Part shown: positions 33,446 to 42,600 of the stretch, one piece after another | How positions within the stretch are numbered: position 1 is the first letter of the stretch | Layout: each line of letters opens with the position of its first letter | From: Cryobacterium sp. PH29-G1 | GTDB taxonomy: Bacteria; Actinomycetota; Actinomycetes; Actinomycetales; Microbacteriaceae | Assembly (NCBI RefSeq): GCF_030063365.1 | Contig: NZ_JASISY010000020.1 | Coordinates: 1-46,319 of the forward strand | Reading direction: 5' to 3' | DNA length: 46,319 nt | Notes under the pieces: generated by a model | The model's database searches: none | What the model was told of the DNA's origin: nothing | The model's input: the letters and a program-made list of their open reading frames with translations, nothing else | Translations under genes and position numbers: made by a program

Positions 33446-33474
33446 TTGCAGTGATTGTTGAACAATCGTAGGCT
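33446..33474 (+). promoter_or_regulatory. Promoter and GntR-type operator of the Nramp-like gene
   Basis: TTGCAG (33446-33451), 17-base spacer, TAGGCT (33469-33474). The palindrome GATTGTTGAACAATC (33453-33467) fills the spacer, as expected for repression. The same 13-bp core occurs at 40480 and 43439. Confidence 0.7.
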
Positions 33475-33533
33475 TTCTCACAATCAGTGGCCGCCGGTGC
33501 TGACTCGTATCCCAGAGAAGTGAGCAGCAATTC

Positions 33534-34754
33534 ATGGCCACGACCAATGCACCGATCACGCGTAAACCGAAGAGCAAACACCGCGGAGCCCTACTCGGAG
33601 CCATGTTCCTCATGGCCACGAGCGCGGTCGGCCCCGGCTTCATCGTGCAGACCACGACCTTCACGGTGCAACTCGGTGCCGCCTTCGCCTTCGCCATTCT
33701 GGTGTCGATTCTGGTGGACATCGCCGTTCAGCTGAACGTGTGGCGGGTCATCGGCGTGAGCGGCAAGCGCGCCCAGGAACTCGCCAACACCGTGCTGCCG
33801 GGGGCCGGCTGGTTTCTCGCCGCGCTCATCTGCATCGGCGGCCTCGTCTTCAACGTGGGCAACATCGCCGGAACAGGACTCGGCACCAACGTTCTGTTCG
33901 GCATCGATCCGAAGATCGGCGGGCTCGCATCGGCGGCCATCGCCATCGCCATCTTCCTGAGCAAGCGTGCCGGCGTGGCGCTCGACAAGATCGTCGTCGT
34001 GCTCGGTGCCGTCATGATCGTACTCATCGGCTACGTCGCGATCGTGTCGCAGCCGCCGCTCGGCGCAGCACTTAAAAATGCCGTAATTCCCGACAACATC
34101 GACTTTCTCATCATCACGACCCTGATCGGCGGCACGATCGGCGGCTACATCACCTACGCCGGCGCGCACCGCATGATCGACGCCGGCGTTTCCGGCCCCG
34201 AAAACGTCGGTGAGATCACCAAAAGTTCCATTCTCGGCATCATCATCACCGGCGTCATCCGGGTGCTTCTGTTCCTGGCGATTCTCGGCGTCGTCGCCGG
34301 CGGCGTCGCTCTCACCAGCGATAACCTGGCCGCCGAAGCGTTCCAGTCCGCGGCCGGCGACATCGGCCGCATGCTGTTCGGTGTCATCCTCTGGGCCGCC
34401 TCGATCACCTCGGTGATCGGAGCCGCGTACACGTCGATCTCGTTCGTCACCACCGCGAAGACCTCGCCACGGGTGCGCAGCATTGCCACCTGCGTGTTCA
34501 TCGCGGTGTCGGCGGCGGTCTTCACCCTGCTCGGCCAGGCCCCGGCCACCCTGCTCATCATGGCCGGAGCCGTCAACGGGCTGATCCTGCCGGTCGGCTT
34601 TGCTGTCATCCTCTGGGTGGCGTGGCGCCGCCGCGACCTGCTCGGCGGCTACGTCTACCCCAAATGGCTCATCGTCATCGGCGTCGCCGCCTGGCTCCTC
34701 ACCGTGTATCTCGGCTACCGCTCACTCGGCGGCCTCGTGCAGCTGTGGTCGTAA
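33534..34754 (+). CDS. Nramp-superfamily transporter lacking the metal-site motif (YcsG-like)
   Basis: A 406-residue membrane protein with about eleven hydrophobic helices and the Nramp fold layout. The helix-1 metal motif DPGN of true Nramp transporters is replaced ([12 protein letters not shown], no acidic residue), and the helix-6 MPH region reads YAGAHR. Transport of Mn2+ or Fe2+ is therefore doubtful. Bacillus YcsG, another Nramp-like protein, lies in the same setting with PxpA (YcsF) and YcsI. An organic substrate such as 5-oxoproline is plausible (inference). ATG 33534 has a weak SD (AGAAGTGAG). The end overlaps the YcsI-like gene by ten bases. Confidence 0.82.
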   Translation: MATTNAPITRKPKSKHRGALLGAMFLMATSAVGPGFIVQTTTFTVQLGAAFAFAILVSILVDIAVQLNVWRVIGVSGKRAQELANTVLPGAGWFLAALICIGGLVFNVGNIAGTGLGTNVLFGIDPKIGGLASAAIAIAIFLSKRAGVALDKIVVVLGAVMIVLIGYVAIVSQPPLGAALKNAVIPDNIDFLIITTLIGGTIGGYITYAGAHRMIDAGVSGPENVGEITKSSILGIIITGVIRVLLFLAILGVVAGGVALTSDNLAAEAFQSAAGDIGRMLFGVILWAASITSVIGAAYTSISFVTTAKTSPRVRSIATCVFIAVSAAVFTLLGQAPATLLIMAGAVNGLILPVGFAVILWVAWRRRDLLGGYVYPKWLIVIGVAAWLLTVYLGYRSLGGLVQLWS

Positions 34755-35542
34755 CGCAGATCGACCGGGCAAGCCTCAGCCCTGCGGCGGCCCGGGCGCG
34801 CTTTCGAGACGGACTCGCCACACCGACGGCGGGCTGGTCCAGCGGATTCACCCAGGCGAACCTCATTATCGTGCCGCGCGAGCAGGCCTTCGACGTGCTG
34901 CTGTTCGCCCAACGCAACCCGAAGCCCTGCCCGATCCTCGGAGTGCTGGAGGCCGGAGAGACGACCGGCCCACTGCTGGTCGGCGGCGACATTCGCACCG
35001 ACGTCGGCCGCTACACCGTCTACCAGAACGGTGTGCTCGTCGATGAACCCACCGACTTGTCGGCCTGGTGGCGCGACGACCTCGTCACCTTTATCGTCGG
35101 CTGCAGCTTCACCTTCGAGGCCGCTCTGCAAGAAGCGGGCATTCCCATCGCCCACATCGAGCAGGGCCGAAACGTACCGATGTACCGCACCAACCGGCGC
35201 TGCGCATCCGCTGGCAGCCTGGCCGGGCCGCTCGTCGTGTCGATGCGCCCGATCCCCGCCGACCGGGTAGCGGATGCCGCGCGCATCACGGCGCGTTACC
35301 CCGCCGTGCACGGCGCTCCGGTGCACATCGGGGATCCGGCGACACTGGGAATCCATGACCTCGCGAGCCCCGACTTCGGAGACCCGGTGCGCGTGGCCGA
35401 CGGCTTCGTTCCGGTGTTCTGGGCCTGCGGGGTCACCCCGCAGGCGGCCGTGATGGAGTCCCGCCCGCCGCTCGCCATCGGCCATGCCCCCGGCCACATG
35501 CTCATCACGGATGCCCGTGACTGCGACTATCTAGTGCCGTAG
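34745..35542 (+). CDS. YcsI / DUF1445 family putative hydro-lyase
   Basis: A 265-residue cytoplasmic protein of the DUF1445 (YcsI) family, matching the 257-residue norm. Typical segments are [17 protein letters not shown] near 30, [19 protein letters not shown] near 118, and the C-terminal [14 protein letters not shown]. The mammalian D-glutamate cyclase DGLUCY, which makes 5-oxo-D-proline, contains a related domain, so a role in 5-oxoproline or glutamate chemistry is likely but unproved here. The start is taken as GTG 34745, overlapping the transporter gene; the frame is open further upstream, but that part is shadow. It is convergent with the GntR gene. Confidence 0.8.
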   Translation: MVVTQIDRASLSPAAARARFRDGLATPTAGWSSGFTQANLIIVPREQAFDVLLFAQRNPKPCPILGVLEAGETTGPLLVGGDIRTDVGRYTVYQNGVLVDEPTDLSAWWRDDLVTFIVGCSFTFEAALQEAGIPIAHIEQGRNVPMYRTNRRCASAGSLAGPLVVSMRPIPADRVADAARITARYPAVHGAPVHIGDPATLGIHDLASPDFGDPVRVADGFVPVFWACGVTPQAAVMESRPPLAIGHAPGHMLITDARDCDYLVP

Positions 35543-35547
35543 GCCCC

Positions 35548-35578
35548 GCGCATGCCGGCCTCAGGCGCGGGCATGCGC
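35548..35578. terminator. Hairpin between convergent YcsI and GntR genes
   Basis: GCGCATGCC, 13-base loop, GGCATGCGC. The right arm lies within the last codons of the GntR gene. No U-tract. Confidence 0.5.
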
Positions 35579-36241
35579 CGCCAGTAGCTGCTGCTCGGCG
35601 CCGTGCAGGTAATCGACCAAAAGCGCCGCCGCCGCGGCGCGTTCCCCCGCCTCGAACGTGTCGAGAATCACGGCGTTGTCGTCAATGTACGGGGCGTGGA
35701 AGAGCGGATCGTCTTCCATCGAGTGAAAAACCAGCCGCATCTCGGCGAGCACCTGGGTCATCTGCTGGGTCAGGCGTTCGCTTCCGGTCAGGGCCACGAT
35801 GGCCGCGTGAAAGTCCTGGTTGGCGCTCGCCATGCCCGGCACCGAGCCGGCGCGGCGGGCGACGCGGGCGCGCGCGATGGCGGCATGGAGGGCATCCGTT
35901 TTCGGTTCGATCGACCATGCAAGCGCGGCCGGTTCGAGAAAGCGTCGCACCCGGTAAATCTCCCGAATGTCGTCGGCGGTGGGCCGGGTCACGAAGACAC
36001 CCCGATTGGGGATGCGCGTGACGACGCGCTCGCGGGCCAGGGTCGCGAAAGCCTCGCGCAGCGTATTGCGGGACACCCCGAGCACCTCGCAGAGTGGCTC
36101 CTCCGACAGTTTGGCGCCAGGGGCAAGCTGCCCGGCCGAAATACGCTCGCGCAGCATCGACGCGGCCCACAGTCCGGTTTCGGCGTGGCGAACGTCGGCG
36201 CTCTGGCGACGAAGGTCGGGCAGGATCTCGTCGAGGGTCAT
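35561..36241 (-). CDS. GntR-family (FadR/FCD) regulator of the oxoproline locus
   Basis: A 226-residue GntR regulator. The N-terminal winged helix (about 25-90) has LRERISAGQLAPGAKLSEEPLCEVLGVSRNTLREAFATLA. The C-terminal FCD effector domain (about 95-220) has helical segments with the metal/ligand His and Asp positions of this subfamily (QDFHAAIVALTGS, near 143). It is the last gene of the pxpA operon and the only regulator in the locus. Dyads ATTGTT-S-AACAAT, a size and symmetry that fit FCD regulators, precede all three transcription units. It is therefore the probable cognate repressor; the inducer may be 5-oxoproline (inference). Confidence 0.83.
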   Translation of the reverse strand: MTLDEILPDLRRQSADVRHAETGLWAASMLRERISAGQLAPGAKLSEEPLCEVLGVSRNTLREAFATLARERVVTRIPNRGVFVTRPTADDIREIYRVRRFLEPAALAWSIEPKTDALHAAIARARVARRAGSVPGMASANQDFHAAIVALTGSERLTQQMTQVLAEMRLVFHSMEDDPLFHAPYIDDNAVILDTFEAGERAAAAALLVDYLHGAEQQLLAAHARA

Positions 36242-36288
36242 GTCCCCACAGTATCGAGTCTGGTGCAGGATCGAGTCTGCTGCGCGGG

Positions 36289-38025
36289 TCAGGCCTCAAT
36301 GGCGGCGACGACCGCGTGCACGGCCACTAGGTCACCGGGAGCCACGAGCAACCCCACGACGATGCCCGAGCGATGCGCGAGTACGGTCGACTCCATTTTC
36401 ATGGCCTCGAGCACCAGAAGCGCATCCCCCTCGGCCACGGTGACGCCGTCCTCGACGAGCCACTTGACGACCGTGCCGCTCATGGTGGAGTGAAGCGCGG
36501 CCGGATCCGGCTCGTCGGCGGCGACCGCGGCGACAGGAACCGCGCCGCCGCCGTGACTGAGGCCGGCCAGCAGGTCATCGGGCAGACCGAGCGCCACGCG
36601 TCGCCCGTCCAGTTCGATCGTGATGGTGCGCCGCCCGATCGGCACGGCAGCCGGAGCGAGCGAGGGGTCGGCGGCGAGCTGCTCGGCAAACTCGGTTTCG
36701 ATCCAGCTCGTGTGCACGCCCAGCCGATCCGGTCCGGCGAACGCCGGCAGGTCAACGACGGCCCGGTGAAAGGGCAGCACGGTGGGCAGGCCGGTGATCT
36801 CGAACTCGGCGAGCGCCCGGCGAGCGCGCCGCAGGGCCTGCGGCCGGTCAGCGCCGGTGACGATGAGCTTGGCCAGCAGCGAGTCGAATTGCGGCGCAAC
36901 CGCATCGCCAGAGCGGATGCCGGCATCCACTCGGATGCCCGGCCCGGTCGGCACGGTGAAGGTGGTCACGGTGCCCGGCGACGGCAGAAAACCGCGGCCC
37001 GGGTCTTCGGCGTTGATGCGAAATTCGAACGAGTGCCCGCGCGGCACCGGGTCGTCGGACACCGGCAGCCCGCCGCCGGCGGCGATCGCGAGCTGGGCCA
37101 GCACCAGGTCGACGCCGGAGGTCTCTTCGGTGATCGGGTGTTCCACCTGCAGGCGTGTGTTCACCTCGAGAAAGGAGATACTGCCGTCGTCGGCGAGCAA
37201 GTACTCCACGGTGCCGGCGCCGGAATAACCGGCCTCCCGGCAGATGGCCTTCGCCGAGCTGTAGATGAGCTCGCGCTGATCGTCGGTGAGAAACGGTGCG
37301 GGCGCCTCTTCAACGAGCTTCTGGTTGCGGCGTTGCAGCGAGCAGTCGCGCGTGCCGACGACGATCACTTCGCCGTGCCCGTCGGCCAGGATCTGCGCTT
37401 CGACGTGCCGGGGCTTGTGCAGAAAGCGTTCCACGTAGCATTCGCCGCGACCGAACGCCGCCACGCTCTCGCGCACAGCCGAGTCGAAGGACTCCTCGAT
37501 GGCGTCGAGTTCCCAGACCACCTTCATGCCGCGACCGCCGCCGCCGAACGCCGCCTTGATGGCCACCGGCAGGCCGTGTTCCTCGGCAAAGGCCCGCACT
37601 TCGGCGGCGGTCTCCAGGGTTCCGTTGGAGCCGGCCACGAGCGGCGCGCCCACGCGCACAGCAATCTCGCGCGCCGACACCTTGTTGCCGAGCACGCGAA
37701 TGCTGTCCGGGCTCGGTCCGATCCAGATCAGTCCGGCATTCTGCACGGCCTCGGCGAAGTCGGCGTTCTCGGAGAGAAAACCGTAGCCGGGGTGCACGGC
37801 ATCAGCACCCGAGCGCCGGGCGATGGCCAGCAGCTTCGGCACGTTGAGATAGGTCTCCGCGGGGCTGTTGCCCTCCAGCGCGTAGGCCTCGGTGGCCATA
37901 CCGACATGCGGGGCGTCGGCATCGACATCCGCATAGACGGCCACCGAGTCGAGCCCGGCGTCGGAACAACCTCGAATGATGCGCACGGCGATTTCGCCGC
38001 GGTTGGCGATGAGTACTTTGTGCAC
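36289..38025 (-). CDS. Biotin carboxylase-BCCP fusion of the oxoproline operon
   Basis: A 578-residue protein with a full biotin carboxylase (about 1-445) and a C-terminal biotin carrier domain (about 505-578). It has the N-terminal [18 protein letters not shown]-grasp glycine loop [10 protein letters not shown] near 163, catalytic [15 protein letters not shown] near 286, and biotinylation motif EAMKME with Lys543. Such proteins usually serve acyl-CoA carboxylases, but no CoA carboxyltransferase is nearby. The next gene upstream encodes the PxpB/PxpC pair, homologous to the carboxyltransferase part of urea carboxylase. It is three bases from that gene, so co-production is intended. Confidence 0.88.
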   Translation of the reverse strand: MHKVLIANRGEIAVRIIRGCSDAGLDSVAVYADVDADAPHVGMATEAYALEGNSPAETYLNVPKLLAIARRSGADAVHPGYGFLSENADFAEAVQNAGLIWIGPSPDSIRVLGNKVSAREIAVRVGAPLVAGSNGTLETAAEVRAFAEEHGLPVAIKAAFGGGGRGMKVVWELDAIEESFDSAVRESVAAFGRGECYVERFLHKPRHVEAQILADGHGEVIVVGTRDCSLQRRNQKLVEEAPAPFLTDDQRELIYSSAKAICREAGYSGAGTVEYLLADDGSISFLEVNTRLQVEHPITEETSGVDLVLAQLAIAAGGGLPVSDDPVPRGHSFEFRINAEDPGRGFLPSPGTVTTFTVPTGPGIRVDAGIRSGDAVAPQFDSLLAKLIVTGADRPQALRRARRALAEFEITGLPTVLPFHRAVVDLPAFAGPDRLGVHTSWIETEFAEQLAADPSLAPAAVPIGRRTITIELDGRRVALGLPDDLLAGLSHGGGAVPVAAVAADEPDPAALHSTMSGTVVKWLVEDGVTVAEGDALLVLEAMKMESTVLAHRSGIVVGLLVAPGDLVAVHAVVAAIEA

Positions 38026-38028
38026 GGG

Positions 38029-39672
38029 TCAGCTCTCGTTCGGGTGGATGGCGGTCGGTGCGGTGGAATCAAGCTGTACGGCAGTAAAACGGATGCGCGC
38101 GCCCGTAGCGAGCTGCGCCGCCCGGTCGAGGTCGGCGTGCAACACCACCCCGAGCACCGGATAGCCGCCGGTCACCGGGTGGTCGGCCAGAAACAACACT
38201 GGAACGCCCGAAGCCGGCAGTTGAATGGCGCCGCAAACCGTGCCCTCACTGGGCAATTCGCCGCTCTGCGCGCGTTGCAGGGCCGGCCCGTCCAGGCGCA
38301 GGCCGATGCGATTCGACTGGGCGGTGACGCGCCAGTCGGTGCGGTCGAAGTCGCCGAGGGTGTCGGCGCTGAACCAGTCATCGCGGGGCCCGGGCACGTA
38401 CCGCAGCACGGTCACGTCGTTGGGCGGCGCGGGCGCACATTCGGCGGCGCCCACCACACTCGTGGGTGCTGCCGGCAGCACCCGCAGGGCATGGCCGGCG
38501 CGAAGCGGCGCCGGGCCGATGCCCGACATGGAGTCGGTGGACCGGCTGCCGAGCACGAGCGGCACGTCGAAGCCGCCGCGCACCGCAACATAGCTGCGCA
38601 CGCCCCACTCCGGGGCCGTGAGGCTCAGCTGTTCGCCGGCGTGCACCGCGAACGGCGCGTCGGTCGGTACGGATCGCGCGGCGGCATCCGTTTTGCCGAC
38701 GCTGATCGCAACGCCGGCCCCCGCCACGGCGAGCACCTGCTCGGTGCGAGCCTCCAGCACGAGGCCGCCGAGAGCATTTTCCAGCACGGCGGCGTCGGCC
38801 GGGTTACCGACCAGGCGGTTGGCACGGCGCAGGGCGCCACGGTCGAGCGCGCCGGCCCCGGCCACGCCGAGATGGGCCAGGCCCGGGCGGCCGAGATCTT
38901 GCACGGTGGTCTGCGGTCCGGGCTGCACGACGACGAGGTCAACGATTGAGGCGGCGGCAGAATCGGCGGAGGCGGCGGCGGCGGCGGAAGAATCGGCGGA
39001 GTTGGCGGCGGGTGTGACAGCAGGGCTGACGGCGGGCGTGACCGTGATGAACTCGCGCACGGCGCGAAACTGCACCCGATGGCCCGGCTGCAGGAGGGCC
39101 GGCTGGTCGCGGTCAAGGTTCCAGAGGGCGGCGTCGGTACGGCCGATAAGCTGCCACCCGCCCGGCGTGACCCGCGGATAAACGGCGGAATAGCCATCGG
39201 CGAGCGCCACCGCTCCGGCCGGAACCGCCCGGCGCGGGCTGCTACGCCGGGCCACCCGCAGCCGGTCGTCGCCGACGAGGTAGGCGAATCCCGGGGCGAA
39301 TCCGCCGAACGCGGCCGTCCACAGCTGTGCGGTGTGCGCTGCGATCACGCCGTCCCGGCCGAGGCCGGTGAGTGCGCCGACCTCGTCGAGGTCGTCACCG
39401 TCGTAGACGACGTCGATGGTGACCAGGTCATCGTGGGCGGCCTGGGCGGTGCGTGGCTCGATCGCGCGCAGCCGGGCGGCGAAACCGCGTGCCACGCTCG
39501 CCGATTCGGCCGTCACGAGCACGGTTTCGGCGGCGGCGACGACGTCGACCTGGCCGGGCAACGGATGCTCGCGCAGCGCCTCGTACAGCCCGAGCACCTC
39601 GCTGAGGCTGCCGAGCTGCACGAGCACAGCCCGGTCGCCGACGGCACGGATGGAACGGATGGGGGTACGCAT
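38029..39672 (-). CDS. PxpB-PxpC (KipI-KipA) fusion, 5-oxoprolinase/urea-amidolyase family
   Basis: A 547-residue fusion. The N-terminal domain (about 1-205) is PxpB/KipI (AHS1), with GFAPGFAYLVGDD near 125 and VPAGAVALADGYSAVYPRVTPGGW. The C-terminal domain (about 245-547) is PxpC/KipA (AHS2), starting VVQPGPQTTVQDLGRPG. An Ala/Ser/Pro-rich linker of about 40 residues, encoded by GCG/GGC-rich repeats, joins them. In E. coli PxpA, PxpB and PxpC together hydrolyse 5-oxoproline with ATP. The same two folds form the carboxyltransferase domain of urea carboxylase. The start is four bases from the pxpA stop. Confidence 0.87.
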   Translation of the reverse strand: MRTPIRSIRAVGDRAVLVQLGSLSEVLGLYEALREHPLPGQVDVVAAAETVLVTAESASVARGFAARLRAIEPRTAQAAHDDLVTIDVVYDGDDLDEVGALTGLGRDGVIAAHTAQLWTAAFGGFAPGFAYLVGDDRLRVARRSSPRRAVPAGAVALADGYSAVYPRVTPGGWQLIGRTDAALWNLDRDQPALLQPGHRVQFRAVREFITVTPAVSPAVTPAANSADSSAAAAASADSAAASIVDLVVVQPGPQTTVQDLGRPGLAHLGVAGAGALDRGALRRANRLVGNPADAAVLENALGGLVLEARTEQVLAVAGAGVAISVGKTDAAARSVPTDAPFAVHAGEQLSLTAPEWGVRSYVAVRGGFDVPLVLGSRSTDSMSGIGPAPLRAGHALRVLPAAPTSVVGAAECAPAPPNDVTVLRYVPGPRDDWFSADTLGDFDRTDWRVTAQSNRIGLRLDGPALQRAQSGELPSEGTVCGAIQLPASGVPVLFLADHPVTGGYPVLGVVLHADLDRAAQLATGARIRFTAVQLDSTAPTAIHPNES

Positions 39673-39676
39673 TCCG

Positions 39677-40435
39677 CTAAACGAAACTGGCCACGGTTAC
39701 GCCGGCACCCAGCAGGGCCGTGCGCACCGCCGCGGCGAGCCGCACGGCGTCGGGGGTATCGCCGTGCAGGCAGATGCTCTGCACCGGAACCGCAATGATG
39801 GAACCGTCGATGGCCACCACGGTGCCCTCGAGCGCGAGCCGCACGACCTGGGCCGTGACCGCCTCGACCGAGTGCAGCACAGCGCCGGGCAACGTACGCG
39901 AGACGAGGCTGCCGTCGGCGTTGTAGGCGCGGTCGGCGAAGGCTTCGGCCACGGTGCGCAGCCCGGCGGCCTGCGCGCGGCGTTCAATTTCGCTGTTCGG
40001 CAGCACCATCAGCGGCAGGCTCGGGTCGACGGCGAGCACGGCGTCCACCACGGCCTGCGCCTGCACCGGATGGCGGGCGATCGTGTTGTACAGGGCGCCG
40101 TGCGGTTTCACGTAGCGCACTCGTGTTCCGGCGGCGCGGGCGAGGGCCTGTACGGCGCCGATCTGATAGATCACATCGTTGCTGAGTTCGGCCGGGTCCA
40201 TCTCGATGAAGCGTCGGCCAAAGCCGGCCAGGTCGCGATACCCCGGGTGCGCGCCGACCGCGACGTCGGCCATGGCGGCTGCAGCGCACGTCGCGCGGAT
40301 GTGGTTGGGGTCGCCGGCGTGAAAGCCACCGGCCACGTTGGCACTGGTGACCTGGGCGATGATGGCGGTGTCGTCGCCGAGGCGCCAGTTACCGTAGGAC
40401 TCTCCGACGTCGCTGTTCAGATCGATGGTAATCAT
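39677..40435 (-). CDS. pxpA: 5-oxoprolinase subunit PxpA (LamB/YcsF family)
   Basis: A 252-residue LamB/YcsF protein, the usual length. Typical motifs are [14 protein letters not shown] at the start, [16 protein letters not shown] near 30, [16 protein letters not shown] near 60, and [12 protein letters not shown] near 105, whose Asp and His residues form the predicted active site. PxpA is the hydrolytic subunit of the ATP-dependent 5-oxoprolinase. It is the first gene of pxpA, pxpBC, biotin carboxylase, gntR; ATG 40435 has GAGGA as SD, with the ATTGTTCAACAAT dyad 45 bases upstream. Confidence 0.92.
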   Translation of the reverse strand: MITIDLNSDVGESYGNWRLGDDTAIIAQVTSANVAGGFHAGDPNHIRATCAAAAMADVAVGAHPGYRDLAGFGRRFIEMDPAELSNDVIYQIGAVQALARAAGTRVRYVKPHGALYNTIARHPVQAQAVVDAVLAVDPSLPLMVLPNSEIERRAQAAGLRTVAEAFADRAYNADGSLVSRTLPGAVLHSVEAVTAQVVRLALEGTVVAIDGSIIAVPVQSICLHGDTPDAVRLAAAVRTALLGAGVTVASFV

Positions 40436-40478
40436 GGTTCCTCATCTTTCGTTCTCCCTAGACTGCCCCATACCACCC

Positions 40479-40492
40479 GATTGTTCAACAAT
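40479..40492. promoter_or_regulatory. GntR-type operator upstream of pxpA
   Basis: GATTGTTCAACAAT, the third copy of the 13-bp palindrome ATTGTT-S-AACAAT, between the DUF2891 gene and pxpA. A matching -10 is not obvious here. Confidence 0.65.
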
Positions 40493-40527
40493 ATTTAGAA
40501 AAGCTGACGGAGAATGGCAGTCCCGGG

Positions 40528-41610
40528 CTAGTTCGCGGCGGGATCGGCGAGAGCGGATGCCGACAGGAGCGCGTCCCAAGCGAAGGTCGCGAGCCAGTGC
40601 GATGACATGAAGTCTTCGGCCACGACCGCCTCGAGGCCGGCGCGCAGCAGGGGCTCCCGGGCCGCGGTCAGCCCCGCCACCACGGGTGCGGCTGGCGCGT
40701 CGAGCGCGGCGGGGGCACGGCGCAGCGCATCGAGAATGCGCGCGACCTGACCGGCCCGGGAGAGGTTCAGTCCGTGCAGGTGCACGAGGTAGCCATCCGC
40801 TTCGTCGGTGACGCGGTACGGGCGCAGAATGCGTGAGCCGGCCGTCAGCCCGGGCAGAAATGCGGCGAACCAGGTCGCGAATGCTTCGGGCGTGAGCACG
40901 CGGCGCAGCAGATCGGCCTCGCTGAGCCCGGCCGAGAGAAAGTCTTGCCCGCTCATTTCCCAGTCACCGGGCCAGCCGGCATCCGCTTCAAACCAGGTGC
41001 GGGCTGCGCTTTCGCACGCCGTGGCGGCGTCGCTGCGGCCGAGGTCGCGAAAGGCGTCGAGCATCAGGCCGAGGCCGAACGCCGAGTTGGTGTGCAGGCC
41101 GTGGCGCACCGGCCATTCAGCGGTGCCGACCCAGGCCACGAACAGTTCGGCCACGACGTCGACGATGGGGTCGAGTGCGGATGCCCAGCCGCGAATCTCG
41201 GCATCGGTCGATGCCGCGCAGGTGGCCGCGAGACGCACCAGCCAGGCCCAGCCGTATGGCCGTTCCCAGTTGGCGTTGGCGAGCAGATAGGCGCCCTCGA
41301 CGTGCAGCTTGTCGGCCGTGAGATTGGCGCCGATCGCCCGGCGGAGGGCGGCATCCCGCTCCGCGTCCACGCCGTGCTCGAGCAGCTGCACACCCAACAC
41401 GTGCATGTGCACGCTGGAATGCCAGTCGAAGGCGGTGTAGAAGGCCGGGTGGATCTGCTCGGGCGTGGGGCGGTCATCCGCTGAACGCGCGGTGTGGTGC
41501 GCCGAGTGCGGATAGGGCCGGGCCAGGTTGTCGAGCACGACGTCGGCGTAGCTCGGAGCGAGTTGGGTGAGCAGGGCGGGAGCGTCAAGGGGGGTGCGGG
41601 TGTCAGGCAT
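40528..41610 (-). CDS. DUF2891 family protein
   Basis: A 360-residue cytoplasmic protein of the DUF2891 family, recognised by the N-terminal HPAFYTAFDWHSSVHMH near residue 55 and the many Trp/His-rich helices (ANWERPYGWAWLVRL; PGDWEMSGQDFLS). The all-helical pattern suggests an alpha/alpha toroid, and the conserved His/Asp/Trp residues suggest an enzyme, but no activity is known. It lies 21 bases after the DUF979 gene in the predicted 5-oxoproline uptake operon, so a peptide- or lactam-processing role is possible (inference). A GTG at 41619 is an alternative start. Confidence 0.8.
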   Translation of the reverse strand: MPDTRTPLDAPALLTQLAPSYADVVLDNLARPYPHSAHHTARSADDRPTPEQIHPAFYTAFDWHSSVHMHVLGVQLLEHGVDAERDAALRRAIGANLTADKLHVEGAYLLANANWERPYGWAWLVRLAATCAASTDAEIRGWASALDPIVDVVAELFVAWVGTAEWPVRHGLHTNSAFGLGLMLDAFRDLGRSDAATACESAARTWFEADAGWPGDWEMSGQDFLSAGLSEADLLRRVLTPEAFATWFAAFLPGLTAGSRILRPYRVTDEADGYLVHLHGLNLSRAGQVARILDALRRAPAALDAPAAPVVAGLTAAREPLLRAGLEAVVAEDFMSSHWLATFAWDALLSASALADPAAN

Positions 41611-41631
41611 GGAATCCACTTCGTTGTGCGG

Positions 41632-42600
41632 TCAGAACGCGAGAAAGTACATCAGGGCCACGTTGATGCCGAGCATTGGCACGCCGGTACCGATCTGGGC
41701 CTTGATCACGCCGTACTTGTCTTTCATCTCCAGCAGGGCCGACGGCACCAGGTTGAAGTTGGCGGCCATCGGTGTGACGAGGGTGCCACAGAAGCCGCAG
41801 AGCATGCCGATGGCGAACACGGCGGCCGGGTTGCCGTCAAAGGTCTGCACGAGCACGGGCCAGCCGATCGCGGCGGTCATGATGGGGAACGCCGCGAAGG
41901 CGTTGCCCATCAGCACGGTGAACAGAAACATGCCCACGCAGTAGACCAGCACGGCGGCGATCAGCGAGCCATCCGGCAGTACCACGGTCGCCAGGGTGCC
42001 CACGGCCACGCCCACGCCGGCCTTGGTGAAGAGGATGCCGAGAGTCGACAGCATCTGCGGCAGCAGGGCCGCCCAGCCGATGGATTCCAGAATGCGACGG
42101 CCTTCGAGAATGGGGGTGAACAGCCGCCGCGGCCGCAAAATAACCAGACCCACGATGACCCCGGAGATCGCGCCGATGCCGAGCGCCACCAGGGTGGAGT
42201 TGACCGGGCTGATCAGGAGTTGCCCGTTAATGGTGACGTACGGGGCCAGAAGCACGACCAGCACGGTCACCACGGGCAGGGTCAGTGCCGGAATGAAGAG
42301 TTTGTTTCCGAAAGCGACCGAATAGGTTTCGCGCTCCACGTCGTTCGTCGTGCGCGCCCGGCCGTCTTTGAGCTGGCCGGTGCTGGCGAGCACGACCATG
42401 ACGATGACGGCGATCCCGAGGATCCAGCCGGGGGCCAGCTCGCTCTGCACGAAGGTGCCGTAGAAGAAGCAGAGGCCCAGCAGCCCCCAGAACGCGGCGC
42501 TGCCCCAGCGTCGCGGGTGGCTGCTGTCGCCGGCGATGAGCAGCGCCCAGACCAGAAAGAGCGCGCCGACAAACCAGTAAACCGCTTCAACGCCAATCAT
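41632..42600 (-). CDS. DUF979 family membrane protein, putative 5-oxoproline transporter subunit
   Basis: A 322-residue inner-membrane protein with about nine hydrophobic helices and a short charged loop (DGRARTTNDVERE near 95). It belongs to DUF979, whose members are nearly always encoded next to DUF969 and often next to pyroglutamyl peptidase or pxp genes. For that reason they are annotated as a two-part 5-oxoproline transporter; direct proof for this pair is not visible. It overlaps the DUF969 gene by ATGA, implying a fixed ratio. Confidence 0.83.
   Translation of the reverse strand: MIGVEAVYWFVGALFLVWALLIAGDSSHPRRWGSAAFWGLLGLCFFYGTFVQSELAPGWILGIAVIVMVVLASTGQLKDGRARTTNDVERETYSVAFGNKLFIPALTLPVVTVLVVLLAPYVTINGQLLISPVNSTLVALGIGAISGVIVGLVILRPRRLFTPILEGRRILESIGWAALLPQMLSTLGILFTKAGVGVAVGTLATVVLPDGSLIAAVLVYCVGMFLFTVLMGNAFAAFPIMTAAIGWPVLVQTFDGNPAAVFAIGMLCGFCGTLVTPMAANFNLVPSALLEMKDKYGVIKAQIGTGVPMLGINVALMYFLAF

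Noticed and set aside
36373..38949. An 858-codon open frame opposite the biotin carboxylase and PxpBC genes
   Set aside because: Composition is dominated by Gly, Arg, His and Ala, without motifs; antisense shadow.
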